From Eoetvoesiella caeni (GTDB lineage: Bacteria; Pseudomonadota; Gammaproteobacteria; Burkholderiales; Burkholderiaceae_B), in assembly GCF_003315175.1 (NCBI RefSeq), contig NZ_QNRQ01000013.1:62001-126000 (forward strand): a stretch of 64,000 nt of DNA, given 5' to 3'. A program made the position numbers and the translations under genes. The notes under the pieces were generated by a model that saw nothing but the letters and a program-made list of their open reading frames with translations, was not told where the DNA came from and searched no databases. This document shows, one piece after another, positions 25,441 through 34,093 of the stretch (position 1 is its first letter; each line of letters opens with the position of its first letter).

Positions 25441-26562
25441 ATGGGGCCAATTATCAATGATATCAACTGTTTGATCGTTGATATTCCAACTATCCGTCCG
25501 CATAAATTGTCTGTAGCCACTATGGGTGCCCAATCGATGGTGCTTGTGCGGATACAGGCTTCAGATGGCGTGGAAGGCATCGGAGAAGCGACGACAATCG
25601 GCGGCTTGAACTACGGCGGCGAAAGCCCCGAAAGCATCAAGACCAATATCGACGCCTACTTCCGGCCTTTGTTGCTGGGCAAGCCGGCCAATCGGCTTGC
25701 CGAACTGCGCCAGCTGGTCTGTAAAAACATCAAAGACAATCATTTCGCCAAGTCGGCAATTGAAACCGCTTTGTACGACGCGCAGGCCAAGCGCCTGGGC
25801 GTGTCGGTCAGCGACCTGTTTGGCGGCCGGGTTCACGATTCGATCCCTGTGGCGTGGACCTTGGCCAGCGGCGATACGCAGTTCGATATTGCCGAGGCAC
25901 AAAAAATGCTTGATTTGCGGCGCCATAATATTTTCAAGCTGAAGATAGGCTTGCGTTCGCCCAAAGAGGACCTGAAGCATATCGCCAGCATAAAAAATGC
26001 CTTGGGCGACGATATCGGCATTCGCGTCGATATCAATCAGGGTTGGACCGAAACACAGGCGGTGCGTTACTTGCAGGCTTTGGCTGATGTTGGGATCGAG
26101 CTTGTAGAGCAGCCTATTCACTATAAAAATCTTGCTGGCATGGCCCGGCTTACCGCGCTTGGGCGCGTGCCCATTATGGCCGATGAGGCTTTGCGCGGAC
26201 CGCAGGACGGCTTCCGGTTGGCTGCCGACCACTGCGCCAATGTCTTTGCCATCAAGATTGAACAGGCCGGAGGTTTGCAGGCGGCCCGCGACCTGATCTC
26301 GATAGCCGAGGCAGCGGATATATCGTTGTACGGCGGCACTATGCTGGAAGGCTCGGTTTCCACTATTGCCGCTGCGCACCTATTTTCAACTATCGGCAAT
26401 CTTGAGTGGGGCAGTGAAATGTTCGGCCCTCTATTGTTGAAGGACGAAATTCTCAAGACGCCTCTTGATTACAGCGACTTTTCGCTGAAGCTGCCGACAG
26501 GGCCTGGATTAGGAATAGAGCTGGACGAAGAGAAGTTGGCTTTTTATACGCGCAAGTTTTAG
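25441..26562 (+). CDS. catB: Muconate cycloisomerase
   Basis: 373 residues of the enolase superfamily. The capping domain is followed by a barrel carrying the catalytic lysines KLKIG (Lys166, Lys168), the metal ligands Asp197 (RVDINQGW), Glu223 (LVEQPI) and Asp248 (MADEA), and the general acid/base Lys272 (AIKIEQAGG). It converts cis,cis-muconate to (+)-muconolactone. catC follows 19 bp later, and operator and promoter elements lie upstream. No features specific to chloromuconate enzymes were judged. Confidence 0.95.
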   Translation: MGPIINDINCLIVDIPTIRPHKLSVATMGAQSMVLVRIQASDGVEGIGEATTIGGLNYGGESPESIKTNIDAYFRPLLLGKPANRLAELRQLVCKNIKDNHFAKSAIETALYDAQAKRLGVSVSDLFGGRVHDSIPVAWTLASGDTQFDIAEAQKMLDLRRHNIFKLKIGLRSPKEDLKHIASIKNALGDDIGIRVDINQGWTETQAVRYLQALADVGIELVEQPIHYKNLAGMARLTALGRVPIMADEALRGPQDGFRLAADHCANVFAIKIEQAGGLQAARDLISIAEAADISLYGGTMLEGSVSTIAAAHLFSTIGNLEWGSEMFGPLLLKDEILKTPLDYSDFSLKLPTGPGLGIELDEEKLAFYTRKF

Positions 26563-26581
26563 ATATCAAGAAGGAACAACT

Positions 26582-26872
26582 ATGCTGTTCAAAGTAGAAA
26601 TGGTTGTGAATATTCCGCTGGATGCCGACCCAGCGGTCATGGACGCCATAAAAAAGCAGGAAAAGGAATACTCGCAGAATTTGCAAAAGTCCGGAAAATG
26701 GCGGCATATCTGGCGCGTGGCTGGTCAGTATGCCAACGTAAGCATTTTTGATGTCGAGAGTAATGAAGAGCTGCATAACTTGTTGCTGGCCCTTCCCTTA
26801 TACCCCTACATGGAAATGAAAGTCGAGGCGCTTTGCCGCCACCCATCATCAATTCGTGAAGACGATCGCTAA
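26582..26872 (+). CDS. catC: Muconolactone delta-isomerase
   Basis: A 96-residue protein of the CatC family: N-terminal LFKVEMVVNIP, then EKEYSQNLQKSGKWRHIWRVAGQYANVS with the conserved basic residues, and LPLYPYMEMKVEAL at the end. It isomerises muconolactone to 3-oxoadipate enol-lactone. catD is not downstream; instead the gene meets the GTPase gene tail to tail with three bases between stops. Confidence 0.94.
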   Translation: MLFKVEMVVNIPLDADPAVMDAIKKQEKEYSQNLQKSGKWRHIWRVAGQYANVSIFDVESNEELHNLLLALPLYPYMEMKVEALCRHPSSIREDDR

Positions 26873-26875
26873 TCG

Positions 26876-28477
26876 TCAGGTTCGCAATGCTTGTTTGATC
26901 GCCTCAAGATGCAGCGTCTGCGCCGTAAGCAAGTCTTGCAGGCGCTTGCTCTCTGACGCGATCTGTACGATATGGGAGCGGCATTTTTCCATGACATTGT
27001 CCGCTAGGTTTTCCAGGATGGTTTGCACAGTCGTATGCAGCGCTGCATACAGGCGATCGTGGCTGATGCCAATGCCATGAGTTTGAGTCGCTAACTCTGT
27101 CGTGGATTCGTCAGTGGGGTTGTGGTCGGTTGGCGTGCCGATGTCAACGGTTATCTCTTCATAGCTGACATCGTGGTCGAGCGGGATTTTTATCGTTGAA
27201 AAATCCAGGTTCAAATCGTAGTCGGACAGCTCATGCTTTATTGTGTGCTTGACGGCATCTTGCAGCAATTGCGTTACTGTCCTGCATACGGCTTCTGTGT
27301 CGCGGGCTGAGGCATGCCTTTCCAGCAACTCGGGCAATGCCGGGATAACCGTACGCCACGCAGTCGTAATGATGCGTTTCTTTTTATATTCAAGCGACGC
27401 CTGTTCTGATTCCAGGGCATTATCCAGCCTTCTCAGGCAGGGCAGTATCTTAGAATTAAGGGTATGCAGTACATTTTCTTCAAGATGGTGAAGCAGTGTT
27501 TCGGCAGGCTTTCTTTGCTTGTACAGCAGTGCAGGTTCAAGGGTGTCTTTCAAGGCGGCATAAAGCCGCTCAAATCCGGCTTCTTCCATGGCTTGGGCGG
27601 TTTGCCCCTGGGTGCGTGCGACATGGGTCGAAATGGAAATCGGCTGCTTTAGCAAGGACGGGTCCAGCCCCATGGAGACAAGCTTTTCCAGTGCCCGCAC
27701 GCTTACGTCATTTTCCTGCAAGCTGCGATTTTCCGTGGTTTTGTTACGCAATATTTTCTGGATTTTCCCGTCGACTTCGTCTTCGTCGATAACGTCGCTT
27801 CGCGTCACGAGAGGCAGCAGCGGTTTGTTCCGGTGCAGTTCACGGGCCAGTTCGTCCAGTTCCTGAACCTGTCCAGGCGAGGTGGAACTGCTTAGCCACA
27901 GGACGCCATCGGCGCTGTCCGTAATGCGCTGAGTAATTGCGGAATTTTCAAGGGTTATCGAATGCAGCCCCGGCGTATCAAGCAAGACAAGTGTCTCGCC
28001 CAGAATGATGCCTTGCGCCTGTGCCGTGGTTTCGGTTGCTCCCTCTTTGAAGGCGTCGGCAACTTCGGTGATGCAACCATTACTTATGCGGAAGTAGCGC
28101 AGTGCCTTACCATGCACCGCCATGCGTTCAGCCAGAAAGTTGCAAAACGAGCTTTTGCCCGCGTTGAACTTGCCGAATACCAGCAACATGACTTTATCGT
28201 TGAATGTATCGGCCAGTTCGTGTGCGGGCTCCAAAGCTTCCCATTGCCGGGTCCAGTCCTGCATGCTTGTCTGCAAACCGGCGTTGATGGCGAGCACATG
28301 TTTAGCCAGTGGGCTGTGTTGTTGCCATATTGCGCAGGATAATGAATGCGTAGCCAGGTCGTCGGTTAGGTGCGCAAGCCAGTTTTCCAGGCCGCTCAGG
28401 ATTTCACTGATGTCGCGGTGCGAGAGTTCAAGTCCTTCGATCGCTGCAATAAAGCGTTGCTCGTGGTTTGCAGTCAT
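26876..28477 (-). CDS. Dynamin-like GTPase A of a two-gene module
   Basis: A 533-residue protein with a helical N-terminus (about 1-90), then a GTPase domain: G1 GKFNAGKS (102-109), switch threonines at 150-151, G3 DTPG (167-170) and G4 TRSD (225-228). The rest is mostly helical, as in bacterial dynamin-like proteins where it forms the stalk; no convincing membrane span is seen. The start overlaps the stop of GTPase B by four bases (ATGA), so the two are co-translated, and the pair follows catA by 19 bp. Tandem, unequal dynamin-like GTPases are known to form hetero-oligomers that remodel membranes. A role beside catechol cleavage is not known to me. Confidence 0.8.
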   Translation of the reverse strand: MTANHEQRFIAAIEGLELSHRDISEILSGLENWLAHLTDDLATHSLSCAIWQQHSPLAKHVLAINAGLQTSMQDWTRQWEALEPAHELADTFNDKVMLLVFGKFNAGKSSFCNFLAERMAVHGKALRYFRISNGCITEVADAFKEGATETTAQAQGIILGETLVLLDTPGLHSITLENSAITQRITDSADGVLWLSSSTSPGQVQELDELARELHRNKPLLPLVTRSDVIDEDEVDGKIQKILRNKTTENRSLQENDVSVRALEKLVSMGLDPSLLKQPISISTHVARTQGQTAQAMEEAGFERLYAALKDTLEPALLYKQRKPAETLLHHLEENVLHTLNSKILPCLRRLDNALESEQASLEYKKKRIITTAWRTVIPALPELLERHASARDTEAVCRTVTQLLQDAVKHTIKHELSDYDLNLDFSTIKIPLDHDVSYEEITVDIGTPTDHNPTDESTTELATQTHGIGISHDRLYAALHTTVQTILENLADNVMEKCRSHIVQIASESKRLQDLLTAQTLHLEAIKQALRT

Positions 28478-29742
28478 GTTTGCGTGATTGTTTCCAGTTC
28501 ATGCAATGCAGCCCAGGCTTTATCAGTGGTTGCAACGTTATGTTCTGCGTTGGTGATTTGAGCAAGCAAGGTCTTTCGGTCGGTTGAGATTTCGAAGTAG
28601 CGGGCGAACTGGCGGTGCAATGTTGCCTGCCCGGATGCGGTGCAGAAGATGTTGTTAAGGTCTTTGCGATACTTGACCGACACGCCCAGGACGGCCACCA
28701 TGACCGAGTTCAGGCTTGCGGCGGCAGTTTGCTGTTCTGATGGCAGTTCAAACACGCCATGACGGGTCAGGGTGCCATTCAGATAGATGCATGCTTGTGA
28801 ATAAGCGATCTGAAGTCGCGCGCGTTCGAGCTTCCCTGCGGTGAGTTTGAAACGATCTTCGGCGGCGTCGGGAATGAGGGAGTGATCGGTACCCGATACC
28901 TCCAGCGTTTTTTGCATGTCCTGTTCGACTTTGCCAAGTGCGTCGATGATGTCTTGGTCAAAGCGCTGCCGTTGCTGCCGTTGCTTGCTGTGCAGGTCGG
29001 CCAGTGTGCCGGCATAAGCATCGCTAAGGTGCCGTAGTTCGAGCCGGATCGTGTCCAGCAGCATTTGCTTTTCGTGGGCCCGGGCTTGCGGCACACGTTT
29101 AAGCGCTGCGCCCAGCGCCGTCTTCAGGGCAGGAATTCCGCTTTTATTTACCAGCAGGGCCTTGCCTTCTTGTACGCCTTTGCGATGACGAGTGGATGAC
29201 ACGATGTTCAAGGTCATGCCGGGTGCTTGCGTCAGAATAGCTTCGCTGACTTTTTTCAGCTGGGTGTCATCCGCAAGCTGGTCGGCCTGCGAAAGTATCA
29301 GCAGGGTCTGGCGTTGTGTGTTTTTGCCGTCAGCATGGAGTTCATGCAGCAGACAGCGTTCGGCTGTGTCCAGCTCACCTTCTTTTGCCGCATGGACAAC
29401 AAGGCGGATGTCCGATTGCAGCCAGGCGGCTTGCACGGCTAGCCGGTCATCCTCGCTGCCGACATCCGCGTCCAGGCCCGGGGCATCCAGCCAACGCACA
29501 TCATCATGCAGATGTTCTGCAAGTGCTGTAGTTTCCCGTTTGTCGGCGACTGCAAAGGTATCGTTGCCGATCAGCTCATTAAGCAACCGGCTTTTGCCAT
29601 GGTTGAATTTTCCAATGACGGTCACTACGGGCGTGTCCTGGCCTGAGTTCAGCACTCGAAGGCGTGCAAGGTCGTGGGTGCTGTTTGGCAAGGCGGGCAG
29701 AATGTCACGTTCTGCCCTTGTCTGGATGTCTTGTTTGGACAA
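28474..29742 (-). CDS. Dynamin-like GTPase B of a two-gene module
   Basis: 422 residues. G1 is GKFNHGKS (44-51), close in wording to partner A. The switch threonines are at 71-72, G3 is DAPG (86-89) and G4 is the unusual SQAD (151-154) in place of NKxD. The C-terminal half is helical and charged, with one weakly hydrophobic patch (NSVMVAVLGVSV) near residue 350 that might touch membrane. It starts 19 bp after the catA stop and overlaps GTPase A by four bases, so catA-B-A form one likely operon. Alternatives are a stress or anti-phage dynamin pair carried as cargo. Confidence 0.8.
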   Translation of the reverse strand: MSKQDIQTRAERDILPALPNSTHDLARLRVLNSGQDTPVVTVIGKFNHGKSRLLNELIGNDTFAVADKRETTALAEHLHDDVRWLDAPGLDADVGSEDDRLAVQAAWLQSDIRLVVHAAKEGELDTAERCLLHELHADGKNTQRQTLLILSQADQLADDTQLKKVSEAILTQAPGMTLNIVSSTRHRKGVQEGKALLVNKSGIPALKTALGAALKRVPQARAHEKQMLLDTIRLELRHLSDAYAGTLADLHSKQRQQRQRFDQDIIDALGKVEQDMQKTLEVSGTDHSLIPDAAEDRFKLTAGKLERARLQIAYSQACIYLNGTLTRHGVFELPSEQQTAAASLNSVMVAVLGVSVKYRKDLNNIFCTASGQATLHRQFARYFEISTDRKTLLAQITNAEHNVATTDKAWAALHELETITQT

Positions 29743-29761
29743 TTCAGGCCTCTGGATGCGC

Positions 29762-30700
29762 TCAGGCTACAGCCAGGCGGGGGCGGTCAACGATTTGGGT
29801 GTCTTCGCCATCGATCAGCGCGCTGAGGGTCAGGTCAAATTCGATTTCAGCAAATGGGCCGCTTAGTCCGTTAGCCTTGATGCTGGCTTCGTCTGTGCGT
29901 TCGAACAGTGGTGGCACAAGGCCTTCCCGTGTTGCGTAGGCGAAGTCGTCGTTGAGCAGCGGGTCGCCATCGATATTTATCTGGGTGGTCAGCTTGCGAT
30001 GCCCGTCAGCCGTGACAAAGAAGTGAATGTGTGCAGGACGATTGCCGTGGCGGCCCAGCAGATTCAGTAATTGCTGAGTCGGACCATCGGGCGGGCAGCC
30101 ATATCCGTGGGGAACAATGCTTTGGAAGCGGTACTGGCCTTTGGCATCGGCAATGATGGTGCGGCGCATATTGAAAGGCGTTTGCTCGCCGGTGGGGTCG
30201 AAATGCGAGTAAAAGCCTTTGGTATTACAGTGCCAGACTTCGACCTTGGCTCCAGGCATGGGCGCGCCATCGGCACCACGCACAGTGCCGTGCATGATCA
30301 AGGTATGACCATTGGGGTCGCTGCCATCGTCCAGGCGCGCAAAGCCCTGTTCTACCGGGGCGCCGGAAACATACAGTGGGCCTTCAATAGTACGGGGTGT
30401 ACCTGTTTTAGCACCCTGGCTCTCGTCTTCGGCGTCCATGCGCATGTCGAAGTAACGGTCAAAGCCTAGGCCTGGCGAGAGCAAACCTGCTTCGCCGCGC
30501 GCGCCGAGGGTATTCAGATAGGCAACTCCAGCCCAGTATTCGTCAGACGTAATATTAAGATCTTCAATGGCCTTGTACAGATCGGACACAATGCGGTGAA
30601 TAATTTCTTTGGCGCGTGCGCTACCGGCTTTGCCGTCCAGGCCCGAGGCCAGACGCAGGAAGTCTTGAACTTCCGAGGAATCGAATATTTTGACGCTCAT
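29762..30700 (-). CDS. catA: Catechol 1,2-dioxygenase
   Basis: 312 residues. A helical N-terminal dimerisation/lipid-binding region leads into the intradiol core with all four Fe(III) ligands at the classic positions: Tyr164 (KGFYSHF), Tyr200 (VPHGYG), His224 and His226 (RPAHIHFF). It splits catechol between the hydroxyls to cis,cis-muconate. It is transcribed away from the transporter genes, and two tandem CatR-type sites lie 170-204 bp upstream. Two dynamin-like GTPase genes follow in the same operon, which is unusual for catA. Confidence 0.95.
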   Translation of the reverse strand: MSVKIFDSSEVQDFLRLASGLDGKAGSARAKEIIHRIVSDLYKAIEDLNITSDEYWAGVAYLNTLGARGEAGLLSPGLGFDRYFDMRMDAEDESQGAKTGTPRTIEGPLYVSGAPVEQGFARLDDGSDPNGHTLIMHGTVRGADGAPMPGAKVEVWHCNTKGFYSHFDPTGEQTPFNMRRTIIADAKGQYRFQSIVPHGYGCPPDGPTQQLLNLLGRHGNRPAHIHFFVTADGHRKLTTQINIDGDPLLNDDFAYATREGLVPPLFERTDEASIKANGLSGPFAEIEFDLTLSALIDGEDTQIVDRPRLAVA

Positions 30701-30868
30701 GGTGTCTCCTTCGGGAAAAATGAATGACGGCAGTCGCTGAGATATGACTTGCCATTAATTAGGTAATACTGGCGGATGATGCCGCGCGGATAACAACCGA
30801 GCTCTGGGCAGGATTGGGTAGCAGTGCGGCCTGTAGAAGAGATTAGGGCCGGACCTATATCCTTTCCA

Positions 30869-30883
30869 ATACTAAATGCGTAT
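30869..30883. promoter_or_regulatory. CatR/BenM-type operator ATAC-N7-GTAT between catA and transporter
   Basis: A second perfect ATAC-N7-GTAT dyad, matching the site before catB. It probably lets the same regulator control catA, the transporter, or both. Confidence 0.68.
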
Positions 30884-30889
30884 CAACCT

Positions 30890-30904
30890 GTACCACAAAG
30901 GTAT
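30890..30904. promoter_or_regulatory. Imperfect tandem CatR-type site GTAC-N7-GTAT
   Basis: Seven of eight consensus positions match, and the centre is 21 bp from the perfect site at 30869-30883. This is the usual primary/secondary site layout of LysR regulators. Confidence 0.5.
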
Positions 30905-31211
30905 GGTGTGATTTTTATTCAGCAAAATCAATTGCTTAGAATTTGTCAAATAAGCAACCTATGGTTTACCCTAGTTTGAAAAATTTGGCGTTTATTGTGG
31001 GCTAATCCGCCCGAGCGGGTCGTTGTAGGCGCCTATGCGGCGTTGGCAGTAACCCGGCCCTGTGGTGGAGTCTTCAATGCAATGCGTAATTTCATGCATA
31101 CCTCCAGGGTATCGTTGCAGATAAAAAAGATATTGGACGCTTGCATCAGTGTGGCGGAACATGCGACTCAAAGAGCATCGAATACAAAACATAAAACACT
31201 GGAGACAAACA

Positions 31212-32492
31212 ATGACTGTCGATCAAAAGCGACGCACGTTGCTAAAGACGGGTGTGCTTGCCACGGCCGCCTCGGCTGCCACTCTTGGAGCCCCTTGGGT
31301 TCGCGCCGCGGGCAAGGATACTTTTAAAATCGGTTTCGTCAGCCCGGTAACGGGGCCCTTGGCCGTGTTCGCCGAGCCCGACAAATTCACCCTCGAGCAA
31401 GTAAAAAAGGCGGTTGCGGGTGGGATCGTATCAGGCGGAAAAAAATACGCTGTCGAGATCGTGTACAAGGATTCGCAGTCCAATCCCAACCGTGCCAGTT
31501 CGGCAGCGGCCGAACTGATATTGCGCGACAAGGTCGACCTGGTGGTGGCTGCAAACACGCCAGCTACAACCAATCCGGTGGCGGATCAGTGCGAGCTTAA
31601 CGGCGTGCCGTGCATTACCAACGATACTCCATGGCAGCCGCATTTTTTCGGCAGAAAGGGCGACCCCAAAAAGGGCTTCGATTGGACTTACCATTTTTTC
31701 TGGGGCCTGGAAGACGTCATCGGTTCGTACAGCAGCCTGTGGTCGCAGATTCCCACGAGCAAAGCGGTGGGGGCCTTGTGGCCCAATGACGAAGACGGCA
31801 ATGCTTGGGGTAATGAAAAAATGGGATTCCCCCCGGTGTTGGCGGCCAAAGGTTTCAAAACCATTGACAGGGGGCGCTTCCAGACGCCGATCAACGACTT
31901 CTCTTCGTTCATCTCCCTGTTTCGCAATGGCAACGTCGATATCGTCACAGGCGTGCTGCCCCCGCCGGACTTTGCCAACTTCTGGAATCAGGCCGGTCAA
32001 AAGGATTTCCGTCCCAAAATCGTTACCGTGGCCAAGGCCACCGAGTTTCCAGCGGCGGTCGCCGCATTTGGCGACCGCGCCGACGGCCTGACAGTCGAGG
32101 TTTGGTGGAGTCCTGCCCACCCATTCAACTCCAGTCTTACCGGGCAGACTTCACGCCAGCTTGCGGACGCCTATACCGCCGCCACGGGCAAGCCATGGAC
32201 CATGCCTGTGGGGTTCAAGCATTCTCTCTTCGAGGTCGCTATCGACACCCTTAAACGGGCCGGGGGCAAGGACCCCAAGGCAATTCGCGACGCTATCGTA
32301 GCGACCCATCTGGACACTATTGTTGGTCCTATCGATTTCAAGACTGGCCCTGTTCCCAATATCAGCAAAACGCCGTTGGTTTCCGGCCAGTGGAAAAAGG
32401 GCAGCAAAGGGCTGGATCTCGTTATCGTCGAGAATAGTCTGGCACCTAATATTGCACGCCAGGCCGAACTGGAAGCAATTAAGTACGCTTAG
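31212..32492 (+). CDS. ABC transporter periplasmic binding protein (Liv-type), candidate aromatic-compound binder
   Basis: The start at 31212 follows GGAGACAAACA. The 426-residue protein begins with a twin-arginine-like signal (KRRTLLKTG, then a hydrophobic stretch ending WVRAAG), so export by Tat is possible. The mature part is a Peripla_BP_6 fold opening FKIGFVSPVTGPLAVF. It heads an operon with LivG-, LivF-, LivH- and LivM-like genes. Placement between catA and the phenol hydroxylase regulator suggests the cargo is an aromatic compound or ring-cleavage product rather than leucine. Inference only. Confidence 0.85.
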   Translation: MTVDQKRRTLLKTGVLATAASAATLGAPWVRAAGKDTFKIGFVSPVTGPLAVFAEPDKFTLEQVKKAVAGGIVSGGKKYAVEIVYKDSQSNPNRASSAAAELILRDKVDLVVAANTPATTNPVADQCELNGVPCITNDTPWQPHFFGRKGDPKKGFDWTYHFFWGLEDVIGSYSSLWSQIPTSKAVGALWPNDEDGNAWGNEKMGFPPVLAAKGFKTIDRGRFQTPINDFSSFISLFRNGNVDIVTGVLPPPDFANFWNQAGQKDFRPKIVTVAKATEFPAAVAAFGDRADGLTVEVWWSPAHPFNSSLTGQTSRQLADAYTAATGKPWTMPVGFKHSLFEVAIDTLKRAGGKDPKAIRDAIVATHLDTIVGPIDFKTGPVPNISKTPLVSGQWKKGSKGLDLVIVENSLAPNIARQAELEAIKYA

Positions 32493-32606
32493 TGTCCCAA
32501 GCATGACCTGGTGTACCAAACGGGGCACCAGGTTGGCGAAATTTCTGGAAACGTCAATGGGCGGTAAGGGCATGCGGCAGTGACTGTGGCCCGCCCTGGT
32601 GGGTGT

Positions 32607-33386
32607 ATGCAGCAAAAAACCATAATGGATAAACAGGACGTCTCGCAAGCACGGCTGGACGATACCCCAATATTGCTTGCGCTGGATAACGTCAGCAAGA
32701 GCTACGGCGCGCTTCGGGTAACGCAAGAGGTTTCGTTTTCTGTGAAAGAAGGCGAAATTCTGGGGATATTGGGGCCGAACGGGGCCGGCAAAACGACGCT
32801 TTTCAATTTGATCTCCGGCGATGCCAGGCTGGATTCCGGAACTATCCTTTTTGACGGTGGGCCGATTGCGCACTTGCGTCCGCATCAACGATGCCGGGCG
32901 GGGATAGGCCGCAGTTATCAAATACCGCAACCCTTCAGCAATATGACCGTCTTCGAAAACCTGGTCACTGCCGCATGTTTCGGAGCCCGACTGCCAGAGC
33001 GCAAAGCTTGGGATCTGGCTGCCCAGGTGCTGGACGACACAGGCTTGCGCGTTTATGCCAATAAGCCGGCAGGAGGCCTGACCTTGCTTAATCGCAAGCG
33101 CCTGGAACTTGCCAGAGCGTTGGCCACTCAGCCAAAGCTGTTGTTGCTGGACGAGATTGCCGGCGGGTTGACCGAGCACGAAGCCATGGAACTGGTCGAC
33201 GAGCTAAGGCGCATCAAGGCTGAAGGTACGACCATGATCTGGATCGAGCATGTGGTGCATGCCTTGATGTCGATAGCCGATCGCTTGCTGGTGATTAATT
33301 TTGGGGCCAAGCTTGCCGAAGGGGTGCCAGCCGAGGTCATGAGTAATCCCGAAGTGCGGCGCGTGTATATGGGGATAGACGCATGA
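32607..33386 (+). CDS. livG: Liv-type ABC transporter ATP-binding protein LivG
   Basis: About 259 residues. The start is uncertain: GTG 32580, ATG 32607 or ATG 32625; 32607 has the best purine-rich leader. It carries Walker A GPNGAGKTT, the Q-loop region SYQIPQPFSNMT, an ABC signature altered to LNRKRLELARAL and Walker B LLLLDEIAGGL. The signature replaces the usual LSGGQ, as in some LivG proteins. Its stop overlaps the livF start by four bases. Confidence 0.87.
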   Translation: MQQKTIMDKQDVSQARLDDTPILLALDNVSKSYGALRVTQEVSFSVKEGEILGILGPNGAGKTTLFNLISGDARLDSGTILFDGGPIAHLRPHQRCRAGIGRSYQIPQPFSNMTVFENLVTAACFGARLPERKAWDLAAQVLDDTGLRVYANKPAGGLTLLNRKRLELARALATQPKLLLLDEIAGGLTEHEAMELVDELRRIKAEGTTMIWIEHVVHALMSIADRLLVINFGAKLAEGVPAEVMSNPEVRRVYMGIDA

Positions 33387-34093
33387 GCGGCAACATCATG
33401 GAAACCTCGGGGCTACAAGCCAGCTATGGCGATTCGCAAGCTTTGTTCGGCATTGATTTCCAGTTGGCCAAAGGCGAGCTGGTTGCGATTATTGGCGCTA
33501 ATGGCGCTGGCAAAAGCACGTTCATGAAGGCGCTGACCGGGCTGGTCAAGGTTCCGGCCAATTCGGTGTGCTTGCATGGCAAGCCGATAGGCGGACTGCC
33601 CCCTGGCGAAATCGTTCGTAAAGGGCTGGCGCTGGTTCCTGAAGGACGCCGGCTCTTTCCCAGCCTGACTGTCGAAGAAAACCTTTTGATGGGAGCATTT
33701 GCGCGCCGATCGGGGCCTTGGAATTTACAAAGGCTGTACAAGCTATTTCCCATTCTGGCAGAAAAAGCCAAACATCCGTCAACCTCGCTTTCTGGCGGTC
33801 AGCAACAGCTGGTGGCAATAGGGCGCGCCCTGATGAGCAATCCAGAAGTCTTGTTGTGCGACGAGCTATCGCTTGGTCTTGCACCTGTCGTCATCAAGGA
33901 AATCTACGACTCATTGCCGCTTGTCGTTACCGAGGGGATGAGCGTAGTCATTGTTGAGCAGGATGTGGTTATGGCGCAAACAGTTTCCCGGCGTATTTAT
34001 TGCTTTCAGGAAGGGCGGGTTTCTCTGGAAGGCGCTAGTGGGGATCTGACCCGGGAGCAGATCAGCCATGCGTATTTTGGGGTCTGTTCATGA
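33383..34093 (+). CDS. livF: Liv-type ABC transporter ATP-binding protein LivF
   Basis: 236 residues with Walker A GANGAGKST, family phrase LVPEGRRLFPSLTVEENL, ABC signature LSGGQQQL and Walker B VLLCDELSLGL. It pairs with the LivG-like ATPase. ATGA-type overlaps on both sides show tight coupling in the transporter operon. Confidence 0.9.
   Translation: MSGNIMETSGLQASYGDSQALFGIDFQLAKGELVAIIGANGAGKSTFMKALTGLVKVPANSVCLHGKPIGGLPPGEIVRKGLALVPEGRRLFPSLTVEENLLMGAFARRSGPWNLQRLYKLFPILAEKAKHPSTSLSGGQQQLVAIGRALMSNPEVLLCDELSLGLAPVVIKEIYDSLPLVVTEGMSVVIVEQDVVMAQTVSRRIYCFQEGRVSLEGASGDLTREQISHAYFGVCS

Larger units (their letters stand above)
30701..31211. other. 511-bp divergent control region between catA and the transporter operon
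   Basis: No convincing gene is present; the 110-residue frame at 30995-31327 overlaps the next gene and lacks family features. The region is AT-rich in the middle (about 30880-31000). It contains two tandem LysR-type sites (30869-30883 and 30890-30904). Their centres are 21 bp apart, two helical turns, as expected for a LysR tetramer. Promoters for both directions should lie here, but none is clear. Confidence 0.6.

Noticed and set aside
26876-29742. The GTPase pair as a typical phage-defence island
   Set aside because: No nuclease, helicase, methylase or other defence genes adjoin; the genes are flanked on both sides by cat genes. The idea is kept only as an alternative.
30995-31327. A 110-codon frame in the catA/transporter control region
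   Set aside because: It overlaps the start of the binding-protein gene in another frame, has no ribosome site and no family motif.
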